Source of the DNA: Elusimicrobiota bacterium
GTDB lineage: Bacteria; RUG730
Direction of reading: 5' to 3'
Assembly: GCA_031259185.1 (NCBI GenBank)
Contig: JAIRLV010000226.1
Location: forward strand, 1-12,954
DNA: 12,954 nucleotides
Positions within the stretch are counted from its first letter, which is position 1, and every line of letters begins with the position of its first letter. Below the pieces are notes generated by a model. That model had not been told where the DNA came from and did not search any database. It saw only the letters and a program-made list of their open reading frames with translations. A program made the position numbers and the translations under genes. Positions 1-6,915 of this stretch are shown in pieces.

Positions 1-125
1 ACTCCCAACAATACGAGTTTTGATTTGATTTTCTTGTTGCTAAAATAAATTAGCAACCTAGAAAGATTGTTGATTTTATAAAATTTTCAAAGAACATTCT
101 TCCTACTTTCTATCAGAAAGCAGGA
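1..125. other. Upstream non-coding region with two hairpins
   Basis: No complete gene is visible. A short open frame from base 3 ends at TAG (51-53) and could be the tail of an upstream gene, but 16 codons are too few to identify. Two inverted repeats follow. The first is a perfect 8-bp stem (36-43 with 50-57, 6-nt loop AATAAA). The second is an 11-bp stem with one mismatch and a 3-nt loop (101-111 with 115-125, arms TCCTACTTTCT and AGAAAGCAGGA). Neither is followed by a clean T-run on either strand, so they are only candidate terminators or regulatory hairpins separating the PHP/ATPase unit from its neighbour. Confidence 0.4.
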
Positions 126-144
126 CATATATGATAGCAAAAAG

Positions 145-174
145 TTGACAAATTGTCAAAAAATGTTATACAAT
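145..174 (+). promoter_or_regulatory. Candidate promoter of the PHP/ATPase unit, with overlapping palindrome
   Basis: A consensus -35 box TTGACA (145-150) is followed by TGTTATACAAT. The -10 box is either TATACA (167-172, spacing 16, with an upstream TG) or TACAAT (169-174, spacing 18). The -35 box is one arm of a perfect 7-bp palindrome, TTGACAA-A-TTGTCAA (145-159). The same half-site recurs at 179-185 (inverted) and 229-235 (direct). This arrangement suggests repressor control, but no regulator gene is identified. The transcript would have a leader of about 150 nt. Confidence 0.45.
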
Positions 175-250
175 TAATTTGTCAAAGTGATGTAGGAAAG
201 CATAGTGACAATGCAAGTACCTATCAGATTGACAAAAATTAACAAACAAT

Positions 251-327
251 AAACACAACTATTATTTTGAATAAATAGTGTTTGTGTACTTATGTACAAT
301 GTGTATTTTCAAAGGAAAGTATTGATT
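251..327 (+). promoter_or_regulatory. Structured leader and ribosome binding site of the PHP gene
   Basis: The stretch before the PHP start holds an imperfect hairpin (about 251-263 with 274-283, 3-nt bulge) and a small perfect one (TGTAC-TTAT-GTACA, 284-297). A -10-like TACAAT lies at 295-300 without a convincing -35. The Shine-Dalgarno-like AAAGGAAAG (311-319) precedes the ATG at 328. The hairpins could influence translation, but nothing here matches a riboswitch class I know. Confidence 0.3.
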
Positions 328-1011
328 ATGATAAAAGTTGATTTACATTTACATTCAAAAATTTCTAGAAGAGTAGGCGATTCTATCGGTTGAATATCTC
401 TCCAAACTACAATTAATAAAATTAAAAATCAAAATATTCAATTAATTTCATTTACCGATCATGATCACTTTTCATTTAAATTTTATAAGGAGCTAACAAA
501 TATGTTAGAAAAAACAAATATTAGAGCACTACCTGGTTGTGAATTAACAATAGCTCGAGAAACAGGAAAAAAAGCTCATCTTTTATTTATTTTTGACGAT
601 AAATATAATGATGAAGAACTCAAAAAGTTAGAGGAAATTATTAATGGAATTCGTTTGCATAGTCCATACGGATCTAAGATAGACAAAACAATAAACAAAC
701 TTAATGATTATGATTTTATGATATGTCCACATGTAGATAAGTCAGATTCAATTATTTGAGACGACGTTGCCCATGTAAAAGAAAAAATATACAACATAGA
801 ATGCTCAAGAAAATCAAGAGAATATCGAAAATTTACCAATGAATCAAACGGAATAAAATTTAACCCAGTTAAATTTAGTGATTGTCATAATTGAAATAGC
901 GACAAATTTAAATGAACTGGGTGTTATTTAGATGAATATAAAACATTCGAAAATATTAAACATGGTTTAAAAATGATGGAGGTAAACAATGATCAATTGA
1001 ACAATAAATAG
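328..1011 (+). CDS. PHP-domain metal-dependent phosphoesterase (N-terminal half of a split TrlF/Ppl-like protein)
   Basis: This 227-aa protein has three in-frame TGA codons read as Trp. It carries the PHP metal-site motifs in order: DLHLHS (H7, H9), TDHDHF (43-48), GCEL with E72, H84, PHVD with H135, and a final SDCHN (D185, H187). PHP domains bind two or three metal ions and hydrolyse phosphoester bonds. The end of the protein (KFKWTGCYLDEYKTFENIKHGL) resembles the TWIK...TFEGLKQ segment of TrlF-family proteins, which normally continue into an AAA-like ATPase. Here the ATPase is the next-but-one gene. The metal ligands appear complete, so it is probably an active nuclease or phosphatase. The start at 328 is the first ATG in frame and places the DLHLHS motif at the usual distance from the N-terminus. 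The substrate is unknown. A histidinol-phosphatase role is unlikely given the ATPase partner. Confidence 0.85.
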
Positions 1012-1186
1012 ACCAAATCATAATAAAGAAAAAATATCTTCTTTTAATGATGGAAAATTTTATATCCAATTTAGAGGTGGTGCTATATACGAGTATTATT
1101 TTAATGAATTTGAGTACAAGATATTTATAGGTAATTTAAACACCAACTATCATAAAAATTTTAGAAATTATAGGAGAATGTTTTAA
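989..1186 (+). CDS. Small 65-aa protein between PHP and ATPase genes (possibly KTSC-like)
   Basis: This short gene overlaps the end of the PHP gene by 23 nt, and its TAA shares one base with the ATG of the ATPase gene. A strong GGAGG (978-982) lies 6 nt before its ATG, which argues that it is translated. It contains one TGA read as Trp (W4). The central and C-terminal part (FYIQFRGGAIYEYYFNEF, then a basic NYHKNFRNYRRMF tail) recalls the short KTSC domain: a beta hairpin around F-x-G-G-x-x-Y-x-Y, then a helix and an aromatic/basic end. That assignment is from memory and weak. Its placement inside what is usually a single PHP-ATPase polypeptide suggests an accessory or linker subunit that contacts both. 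Confidence 0.65.
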
Positions 1187-2772
1187 TGAATTACATCAAG
1201 AAATTGGTTTTTCTCAACGAAAACACAAATGAAGAGCAAAAACTAGAATTTAAGGTTGGAACTAACATAATAATCGGACAGAAGGGTGGAGGTAAATCCA
1301 CACTATTAAATTTGCTTTATGCAATGTTCAAGAAAACGAAGTTACCGGGAGACGTTAACAAGGCTTTAAAAGCTATTGGAATCGTTCCAATGTACATAGA
1401 ATATCAAAACGGAGACACTACAAATATTAAAGAATTGTCAAATGTTAACAATAGCGAAGAAATAATCGTTCAAACAGACGATATTAAAACTCGTTTAACC
1501 GAAGCTAAACAAATCCAAGAAGATCGTGAAAGATTTGTTAAAAATTTAATAGGGAAACAAGCTGCTGAAATCGTTAATTTGTTCAAAGAATATTTTCATA
1601 CATTTTTTACTTTATATGATTTAAGAACTAGAAATATTTCTTGGAATTCAATAAGTAAATTAGAAAATGATTCTATAGATATTAACGTAAATATTATGAC
1701 CAAATTAAATGATGATTACAAAAAAATCAATACTTTTAATGAGAGAACATTTGAGCACAATGTTAAATCAATCGCTATTCTTGAATCTTATATTACATTG
1801 AATGAAAATAATGAATCGTCTGATATCAATAATTTCATTAAAAAAATCAATGAAATTATTAGAATTCACAAAAAAATTAGTGAGAATGAAATTTTTAAAA
1901 AAAATATTAGCAATTCAATTAAAGAAACTCTACAAGAACTAAATCGTTATTTAAAAGAAAGACAAAATAAAGAAATTAATCTTCCTTTATTTAAAACTAA
2001 TGCTTTAGGATTATTCGATGATTTCGCAAAAACTCTATCTGACAATATAGTTTATTTTGAGTTTATCATGAAAAGCAACATTTCTTTTCATGTAAAAGGA
2101 AAAGAAAAAACGCAATATGATTTGGATATATTTATTGATGACCAAATTGATCTTGACAATGATGATGAAGCAATAAGCGAGATTTTGTCACATTCGTTAC
2201 ATAAGGCTAAAAATGATACGACACGTTGAACCAACTGATTATATGCGTCTTATAACACTGATAGTCCGGCTAAAATTGATATATATGAATTAGATAAACA
2301 TATAGTATCTATTATTACGAAAAAAATTAATGAAAAAATACAATTATTGGCTGAAGGAAAAAATTACGAAACAATGTCTTTGGGTACAAAAACAAGTTAT
2401 GGTCTAAGACAAAAAATTTCTAATAATAGATCATCTTTTTTATTTTTAGATCAGCCTGAAGACGGAATAGATAGTTTTACAATTTATAAAGTTTTAAATC
2501 CACTAATAAAAAATAAAATGTCAGAAGAGTGTCAAATATTTATGGTAACACATAATGCTAATTTTGGTATCAATTTAGACACAAATTCAGTCACAATAGC
2601 TGATTTTTCTAATTCCAACAAACCCTATGATCAAATATTCGATTTGATGGAAAAACGTCAATTTCTTGAGCTTCAAAGCGAATTTGATTCACCGGTAGCT
2701 ATCTTTCTTGAGGGTAGTACTGAGTCGCTAAAAAAAAGAATGAAAAAATTAACAATTAAGGAGAATAAATAA
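1186..2772 (+). CDS. ABC/SMC-like ATPase (C-terminal half of a split TrlF/Ppl-like protein)
   Basis: This 528-aa protein has TGA codons at 2227-2229 and 2236-2238 read as Trp (W348, W351). It shows Walker A GQKGGGKS (31-38), a Lys- and Glu-rich, probably coiled-coil middle (about 110-290), a signature-like SLGTKTSYGL (398-407), Walker B with the D-loop region LFLDQPEDGIDS (419-430), and a switch-type VTHNAN (454-459). The LDQPED...THNAN pairing and the end (SPVAIFLEGSTESLKKR) match the ATPase half of TrlF-family proteins as I recall them. It probably uses ATP binding and hydrolysis, by head-to-head dimerisation, to license the PHP enzyme encoded upstream. An AGGAG (1172-1176) precedes the ATG, and the start overlaps the stop of the 65-aa gene by one base, indicating coupled translation. 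Confidence 0.85.
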
Positions 2773-2773
2773 T

Positions 2774-3136
2774 ATGTTAACTATAAGAATAAATAAAGAA
2801 GAAAATGAACTAATTGTTTCATTTAAATCATCTACAACTAAAAACGAAAATAAGAATTCAATTACTTTTAGTTTAGATAAAAATAGCGAACTTACCAACG
2901 ATAATATCGCTAATTTTCTAACAACTTTAAGCTCTGAACTTTTATCAGATGACGACAATTTTGCATTTGACTTCCAAACAAATATTGAACATTCAAATAA
3001 TCAAATAGACTTTGTTAAACAATTAATTCAAACTTTTATAAATACTTTTAAAAAAAATTATGAACTAATGAATAAAAAAATGAAACAAAAAATAACTGAA
3101 ATAAAAAACAATATAGAAAAAAATAATTTTTCTTAG
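2774..3136 (+). CDS. Unrecognised 120-aa protein downstream of the ATPase
   Basis: The gene starts 1 nt after the ATPase stop, with AAGGAG (2758-2763) at good spacing, so it belongs to the same operon. The sequence is polar and charged, with no Cys or Trp. An N-terminal half of likely beta strands (LTIRINKEENELIVSFKS) is followed by an acidic stretch (ELLSDDDNFAFDF, about 55-67). The C-terminus is a Lys-rich helix from about residue 75 (NQIDFVKQLIQTF to the KKMKQKITEIKNN end), perhaps a coiled coil. I see no catalytic motif or signal peptide. It may be a structural or regulatory partner of the PHP/ATPase pair. I do not recognise the family. Confidence 0.7.
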   Translation: MLTIRINKEENELIVSFKSSTTKNENKNSITFSLDKNSELTNDNIANFLTTLSSELLSDDDNFAFDFQTNIEHSNNQIDFVKQLIQTFINTFKKNYELMNKKMKQKITEIKNNIEKNNFS

Positions 3137-3200
3137 GCGAAATATATGAATTGGCAATAATAAGAACGAAATGTTGAAAAATTAAAAACCATAAAAATAG

Positions 3201-3212
3201 AAAGGAGGTGAT
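3201..3212 (+). promoter_or_regulatory. Near-perfect Shine-Dalgarno site of the 88-aa gene
   Basis: AAAGGAGGTGAT matches the anti-Shine-Dalgarno end of 16S rRNA over its full length and stands 3 nt from the ATG at 3216 (8 nt from the GGAGG core). It is the strongest ribosome binding site in the window and predicts that the small downstream protein is made at a higher level than its operon neighbours. Confidence 0.7.
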
Positions 3213-3215
3213 AAT

Positions 3216-3482
3216 ATGAGAGTTTACAATGTAAAAGGTACTTCTGACGACAAACCACTCATTTCTTCAAATTGAAGTGAAGCATGAGAAAAATGTTCCA
3301 ATAAGAAAATACCCTATGGTAAAATAGGAGGACATGTTTCAAGCGTTTCGGGAGCCGTTGGAGCTAGTGAAACTATGTATATAGCCCCTATATCTCCGTC
3401 TAATAATTCCGATGATAATCATTTACCATTGGATGTTGATTATTCAGATTTAGTTAAATATCAAGATGCAAAAAATAATTAA
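3216..3482 (+). CDS. 88-aa protein, last gene of the PHP/ATPase unit; looks like a Zn-site-less member of a small HNH/zinc-ribbon-like family
   Basis: This 88-aa protein has TGA codons read as Trp at W20 and W24. The layout YNVKG...SSNWSEAWEKCS...KIGGHV...MYIAPISPSNN...LVKY is reminiscent of a family of small proteins I recall. In those, paired Cys residues flank W-x-x-x-W, a GAHV/GGHV motif follows, and YIVPLCxxCN closes a metal site. Here the expected Cys positions are Ser, and only C27 remains. If the relationship holds, the metal site has been lost while the fold motifs are kept, so it may act as a binding rather than a catalytic protein. This resemblance is from memory and uncertain. It sits 79 nt after the 120-aa gene and directly before a terminator, so it closes the transcription unit. 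Confidence 0.65.
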
Positions 3483-3499
3483 AAATGCAAACTATTACG

Positions 3500-3534
3500 A
3501 ACTCCTAGTATAAAAAATTAGGAGTTTTGATTTT
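3500..3534 (+). terminator. Rho-independent-type terminator after the PHP/ATPase unit
   Basis: A perfect 8-bp stem, AACTCCTA (3500-3507) with TAGGAGTT (3519-3526), closes an 11-nt A-rich loop. It is followed by TTGATTTT, a weak U-tract typical of mollicutes. It lies 17 nt past the stop of the 88-aa gene and is the only clear hairpin there. Confidence 0.7.
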
Positions 3535-3844
3535 ATCAACAAATTAGTGTAGCTGAGATAACTATTATAAAATTTGCATTAAATTTAATGTTAATCAAGT
3601 TTTGTAATTTAAAAACAATTTTGTTATAGGTTAAAATGTATTTTTTTTGCTTTACTATCACAATAAATTGTGACCGCTTAAAAGTGATGTGTTTGACAAG
3701 TGGATGGCTTTATAAAAAAACTGAAAATTAAAATTTAAATATTGTTAGTTCAATAAACATTCGAGGAAAACAATTAATATAGAAAAATAAAAATAATTAA
3801 ATTCATTAAGGAATTTTATAAGACAAAAGAATAGACTATCTTTA
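3535..3844. other. Intergenic region between the two defence loci
   Basis: I find no gene on either strand. Two items stand out. One is a perfect 7+2+7 palindrome, TCACAATAAATTGTGA (3658-3673), operator-like but not placed near a recognisable promoter (a TTGACA at 3693-3698 has no -10 at proper spacing). The other is an 11-mer, TAGTTCAATAA (3746-3756), identical to the start of the hsdS recombination repeat at 5844-5854, possibly chance in such AT-rich DNA. Confidence 0.4.
3782..3816 (-). terminator. Weak candidate terminator for the expressed hsdS
   Basis: On the - strand a 6-bp stem, AAATTC/GAATTT with a 6-nt loop (3799-3804 with 3811-3816), is followed by AATTATTTTTATTTTTC. It lies about 30 nt beyond the hsdS stop. 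The stem is short and AT-rich, so the call is tentative. Confidence 0.35.
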
Positions 3845-5062
3845 TTATTTAATTAATAAACGAATTAAATTATTTTTGATTTCAATTAAATTTGACAAAA
3901 TTCTATTAACAATGATGATTTTATCGACTAATTTATTTAACAAATTAGATTCACACGTTGAAATTTTAATTACTCGATAGTTTTTGATATCATTTCATGT
4001 AATAATTGGCATTTTCGTACCTCGTGTGTTTGTTATGCATTTACTTAAAAAATTTTCAGATGTTATTGCCGCTAAAAAAATACCTATTGTTTTTTTATCT
4101 ATACATCGCATATTTATTAAAGTACCCAAGATATCCATGTTTTGGCTAACTATTCCGTATTTTTTTAAATTTGGTCTTATAGATGATAAGAAAACATCAT
4201 ATTTGAATGCGGAATATTTATTTGTGCTAAAAATTGAACTTTTGGAGAAAATATAGTAAGCAAAATTGTCGCTCGAAATTTTTGATAAGTCAATGACATA
4301 TTCAGTTTTTTTAGAAATATCTCTTGTGCAAAATACAATTGACTTAAATTCAGGGCCATCAGTATTTAAAGAGCCGTATATTTTAAATAATTTATTAATG
4401 GTAATAATTAAATTCGTTCCACTTTTCTCTAATAACTCAATAGGTTCAATAATGTCAATTAATGATTTCATATCACTTTTTGCATGTTCTGCTGAATCGA
4501 TTCTGACACAATTGGAATATTTCAAAAATAATTTTTCGTGTGGTTCAATAATGTCAATTATTTGTTTTTGAACTTCAAAATGCGGTAAATAAATAACGGC
4601 GTTTTCAAATGCCGTTTTACTTATGTTAAATCTAGTGTATCCAGTAGCATATTTTGTAATGTATTTTCTTCAATTTTGAGAACGCAAATAGTAACCTAAA
4701 TATTTAAAATTTACTAAATTTCTTGGCCCAATAAATTTATATGCTTGGCAAAAAGAATTTACATATAGCGGTTTTGTTGTAAGAACAATTGATGACATAG
4801 CAATTTCTACTGGTGTTTCGCTTGAACTTGTAAAGATCACATCCCCATATGATGTAGTATTTTGATTTTCCTCCTGCGATATAAAAACATTGCCAAATTC
4901 CAAGTCATCAACTATAAAATCATTTTTAAAGACATTTTTATAAGTTATAAATTTATTATTGGTTATCTCGACAAAATCTTTGCGACTTTTAGATTTTAAA
5001 GTTGAATATTTTTTATATAAATCTCCAAATCTATAATAGCCATTATTGAACTTATTTTTCAT
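3845..5062 (-). CDS. hsdS: Type I restriction-modification specificity subunit HsdS, expressed copy
   Basis: This 405-aa protein includes TGA codons read as Trp (at 4670-4672 and 3995-3997). It has the usual HsdS plan. A short N-terminus (NNGYYRFGDL) is followed by the first target-recognition domain (about 10-160) and a central conserved helix starting at VQKQIIDIIEP (from 164). A second copy of the DIIEP motif lies near residue 202. The second recognition domain spans about 215-370, and a C-terminal helix (KLVDKIIIVNRILSNLIEIKNN) follows. HsdS sets the DNA sequence methylated by HsdM and cut with HsdR. The ATG at 5060-5062 is chosen because the repeat shared with the silent copy begins three codons later. 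A -10-like TAAAAT lies 6 nt upstream and there is no Shine-Dalgarno. It is transcribed on the same strand as hsdR/hsdM but separately, about 1.85 kb beyond the 192-aa gene. Confidence 0.9.
4438..4461. repeat. Recombination repeat, second spacer copy in hsdS
   Basis: 24 bp here are identical, in inverted orientation, to 6250-6273 in the silent hsdS. The inner 19 bp (4443-4461, GGTTCAATAATGTCAATTA) are also a direct repeat of 4542-4560. The two direct copies lie exactly 99 bp (33 codons) apart, so recombination between them removes or adds 33 residues in frame. Confidence 0.8.
4542..4573. repeat. Central inverted repeat, hsdS arm
   Basis: 32 bp in the central conserved segment (coding VQKQIIDIIEP) are identical in inverted orientation to 6237-6268 of the silent hsdS. 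Flanking bases differ immediately on both sides, so the identity has sharp limits. Inversion between the arms would exchange the first recognition domains of the two genes. Confidence 0.85.
5028..5052. repeat. 5'-end inverted repeat, hsdS arm
   Basis: 25 bp at the start of the hsdS coding region (coding FNNGYYR) are identical in inverted orientation to 5845-5869 at the 5' end of the silent hsdS. Together they flank the recombinase gene and the hsdS promoter. Confidence 0.9.
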
Positions 5063-5068
5063 GTGTTA

Positions 5069-5074
5069 ATTTTA
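5069..5074 (-). promoter_or_regulatory. -10 box of the hsdS promoter, inside the invertible segment
   Basis: Reading the - strand, TATGTAAAAT places a TAAAAT hexamer 6 nt before the ATG (5062-5060), with no Shine-Dalgarno in between. Transcription would begin at about the start codon, giving a leaderless mRNA. No convincing -35 is seen. The 48-bp gap to the recombinase start must hold promoters for both directions. Confidence 0.5.
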
Positions 5075-5110
5075 CATAACTTTTTGTATTAATTTATAAA
5101 AGGAGAAAAT

Positions 5111-5830
5111 ATGATAAAAGATTTTATAAAACATCTAAAGAAAAATAATTATTCAAAGAACACAATAAATACATATAGAAGTATTCTTAAGATTCATTTA
5201 AATGATCTAAGCGATATTAGAAATTTGAAGATATCAATACGTAGATACTTTCATTCACCCAACACTGCTTGAACACATTACAATGTAATATGTTCTTTTC
5301 TATATTGAACAAACGATAAAAGATTAAAAGCATTTAAAGAATTAAAATTACCTAGTATTCCCATGAAATTTATGAGTGTATTTAAGAAGAAATATTTATT
5401 AGATAAAACAGAGATAAACGAAGAAGATAGTGAATTATTAAGACATAAAAAAATGATTATCAGATTTCTATTTGAAACAGGATTACGGGCATTTGAATTA
5501 TTTAATATTGTGTCAATTAACAATAAAGTGATTTTGGTTAAAGGAAAAGGAAACAAACTTAGAGAAGTATTTCATAATATTCAAACAACTTCCAAAATAA
5601 CTCACCTCAATATTACTACTAAAACATTAAGAATATGAGTTAAAGAAATACTCGGCAAAAAATATACACCTCACTCAATTAGACGAAGTCATGCTACTCA
5701 TATGTTACTAAATGGAGCTAATCCCAAAATGGTAATGATGCAATTAGGGCATAGAAAAGTAGAAACAACGTTTAGATATTTACAATTATCAATAGATGAG
5801 AATAAAAAAATATATGATAAATATTATTAA
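5111..5830 (+). CDS. Tyrosine site-specific recombinase (XerC/D-like) for hsdS inversion
   Basis: This 239-aa protein has TGA read as Trp (including 5636-5638). It has an N-terminal SAM-like DNA-binding region (KDFIKHLKKNNYSKNTINTY, about 3-22) and a C-terminal catalytic domain. The tyrosine-recombinase set is complete: R126 in TGLRAFEL, K146 in VKGKGNKLR, H188-S-I-R191, H214 in QLGHRK, and nucleophile Y223 in TFRYLQ. It is shorter than housekeeping XerC/D (about 300 aa), as is common for mollicute inversion enzymes such as HvsR-type proteins. AGGAG (5101-5105) precedes the ATG. It lies between two hsdS genes and between perfect inverted repeats, so it very probably inverts its own segment, and its direction flips with each event. 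Candidate promoter elements are TTTACA (5071-5076) and TATAAA (5095-5100), overlapping the divergent hsdS promoter. Confidence 0.9.
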
Positions 5831-5844
5831 TAAATCGATTTAAT

Positions 5845-5869
5845 AGTTCAATAATGGCTATTATAGATT
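5845..5869. repeat. 5'-end inverted repeat, silent hsdS arm
   Basis: Perfect 25-bp inverted copy of 5028-5052, beginning 14 nt after the recombinase stop. The core TTCAATAATG (5847-5856) is also present, in one orientation or the other, at 4445-4454, 4544-4553, 5041-5050 and 6257-6266. Confidence 0.9.
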
Positions 5870-6842
5870 AGGTGAATTAATAAATATACAAACTGGTAAT
5901 ATGAATGCACAAGATTCAGAAAAAATGGGGATGTATGATTTTTATATCAGAAGCCAGGAAAAATTAAAAAGTAATTTCTATACGTTTGAAGGAGACGCAA
6001 TTATTTTTCCCGGTGAAGGAATTTTTTTGCCTCATTGAGCAACCGGTAAATATGCAGTTCACCAAAGAGTTTATAGATTAACAACTAACAATTTAAATTT
6101 GCTTTTAAACAAATATTTGTATTTTTGGATAGTTAATAATATTAAGAAAATTACTAAAGGCGTTGGTGGTTCTACTGTTAAGAGCTTACGTAAATTTAAT
6201 TTTGAATTTCCTTTAATTAAGTTACCGAACATCGAGGTTCAAAAACAAATAATTGACATTATTGAACCTATTGCAAAGTTAATCTTGATTTTAGAAAAAA
6301 TAAAAGAAAAAATGGAAAATATAACAACGAAACGATGTTTTTCTAATATTCCAATCTCAAAATTATTAATTTGAAAATCATATGGATATGCTTATTCCAA
6401 CAATGAAAAGGTTGTTAATGGAAAATACAAAATTTATACCATTAAAAATATTTCGACAAGTCAAAGAAACGAATTAACTAACATCATACATAACAATCAG
6501 CTTCAACCAGGCGATGTTATTACAGGTTTAAGTGGGACAATTGGAACGGCGTCAATAATCAATGATGAATGATATGTTTCCAATCAACGTACATTAGCAT
6601 TAAGATCTAAAATTCCATTGATAGTAAAAATTTCGATTGAAAAACAAAAAAATCTTTTGCACAAAATATCAACTGGTGCAGTACAGAAAAATATAACTGC
6701 TTATAATGTGTTAAATTTGCATAGTATAAAATGTTGCGATCATGACAATAAAATTAGTTCATTTTATGTTTTAAATGAAATTACAATTAGAAAACTAAAA
6801 TTTTTAAAAGAAAAAATTATTGAATTATTAGTTAAGAACTAA
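5847..6842 (+). pseudogene. hsdS: Silent hsdS cassette lacking promoter and start codon
   Basis: An open frame of 331 codons (TGA as Trp) begins directly after an in-frame TAG (5844-5846) and starts FNNGYYRLGELINIQTG, parallel to the expressed HsdS. The first in-frame ATG (5901) would delete the conserved N-terminus. The first recognition domain spans about 1-128. VQKQIIDIIEP begins at residue 131, followed by a short spacer, the second recognition domain (about 150-300), and a C-terminal helix (IRKLKFLKEKIIELLVKN). Both recognition domains differ from those of the expressed copy, while the junction segments are identical at DNA level. The 33-residue spacer unit found in the other copy is absent. 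It is a storage copy rather than a decayed gene: inversion of the neighbouring segment would give it a start and a promoter. Confidence 0.88.
6237..6273. repeat. Central inverted repeat, silent hsdS arm
   Basis: 6237-6268 is the perfect 32-bp inverted partner of 4542-4573, and 6250-6273 is the perfect 24-bp inverted partner of 4438-4461. This single site can thus pair with either of the two spacer copies in the other hsdS. Pairing with the first swaps domains at equal length; pairing with the second also changes spacer length. Confidence 0.85.
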
Positions 6843-6915
6843 ATTAATTACCATCTAAAAATTTATACATTTTATCCAAAAACTAATCACATGTTCGTCA
6901 GATAATTCAGAAAAA

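Larger units (their letters stand above)
5053..5844. mobile_element. Predicted 792-bp invertible segment carrying recombinase, hsdS promoter and start codon
   Basis: The segment is bounded by the 25-bp inverted repeats. It contains the hsdS start (ATG AAA AAT A), its -10 box and the whole recombinase gene. If it is flipped, the same start joins the right-hand hsdS in frame (ATG AAA AAT AAG TTC...). The left-hand hsdS then acquires an in-frame TAG directly before its first codon and loses its start. Only one hsdS can therefore be on at a time. This is inferred from geometry; the inversion itself is not seen in a single sequence. Confidence 0.8.

Noticed and set aside
2227-2229. Apparent stop codon splitting the ATPase gene into two ORFs
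   Set aside because: It is TGA, read as Trp under the mollicute code. The frame stays open and the Walker A and Walker B halves belong to one protein. The same applies to the apparent breaks in hsdR, hsdM, hsdS, the recombinase and the PHP gene.
3658-3673. Palindrome TCACAATAAATTGTGA
   Set aside because: The symmetry is perfect, but no promoter with correct spacing and no gene start lie nearby, so I do not call it an operator.
3746-3756. 11-mer TAGTTCAATAA identical to part of the hsdS 5'-end repeat
   Set aside because: It is too short and AT-rich to be meaningful. The match stops before the conserved ATGG part of the core and no hsdS coding sequence adjoins it.
3984-4571. Open frames on the + strand opposite hsdS (3984-4256, 4266-4571)
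   Set aside because: They are antisense shadows of the continuous hsdS frame, which has domain structure and repeats in the expected places.
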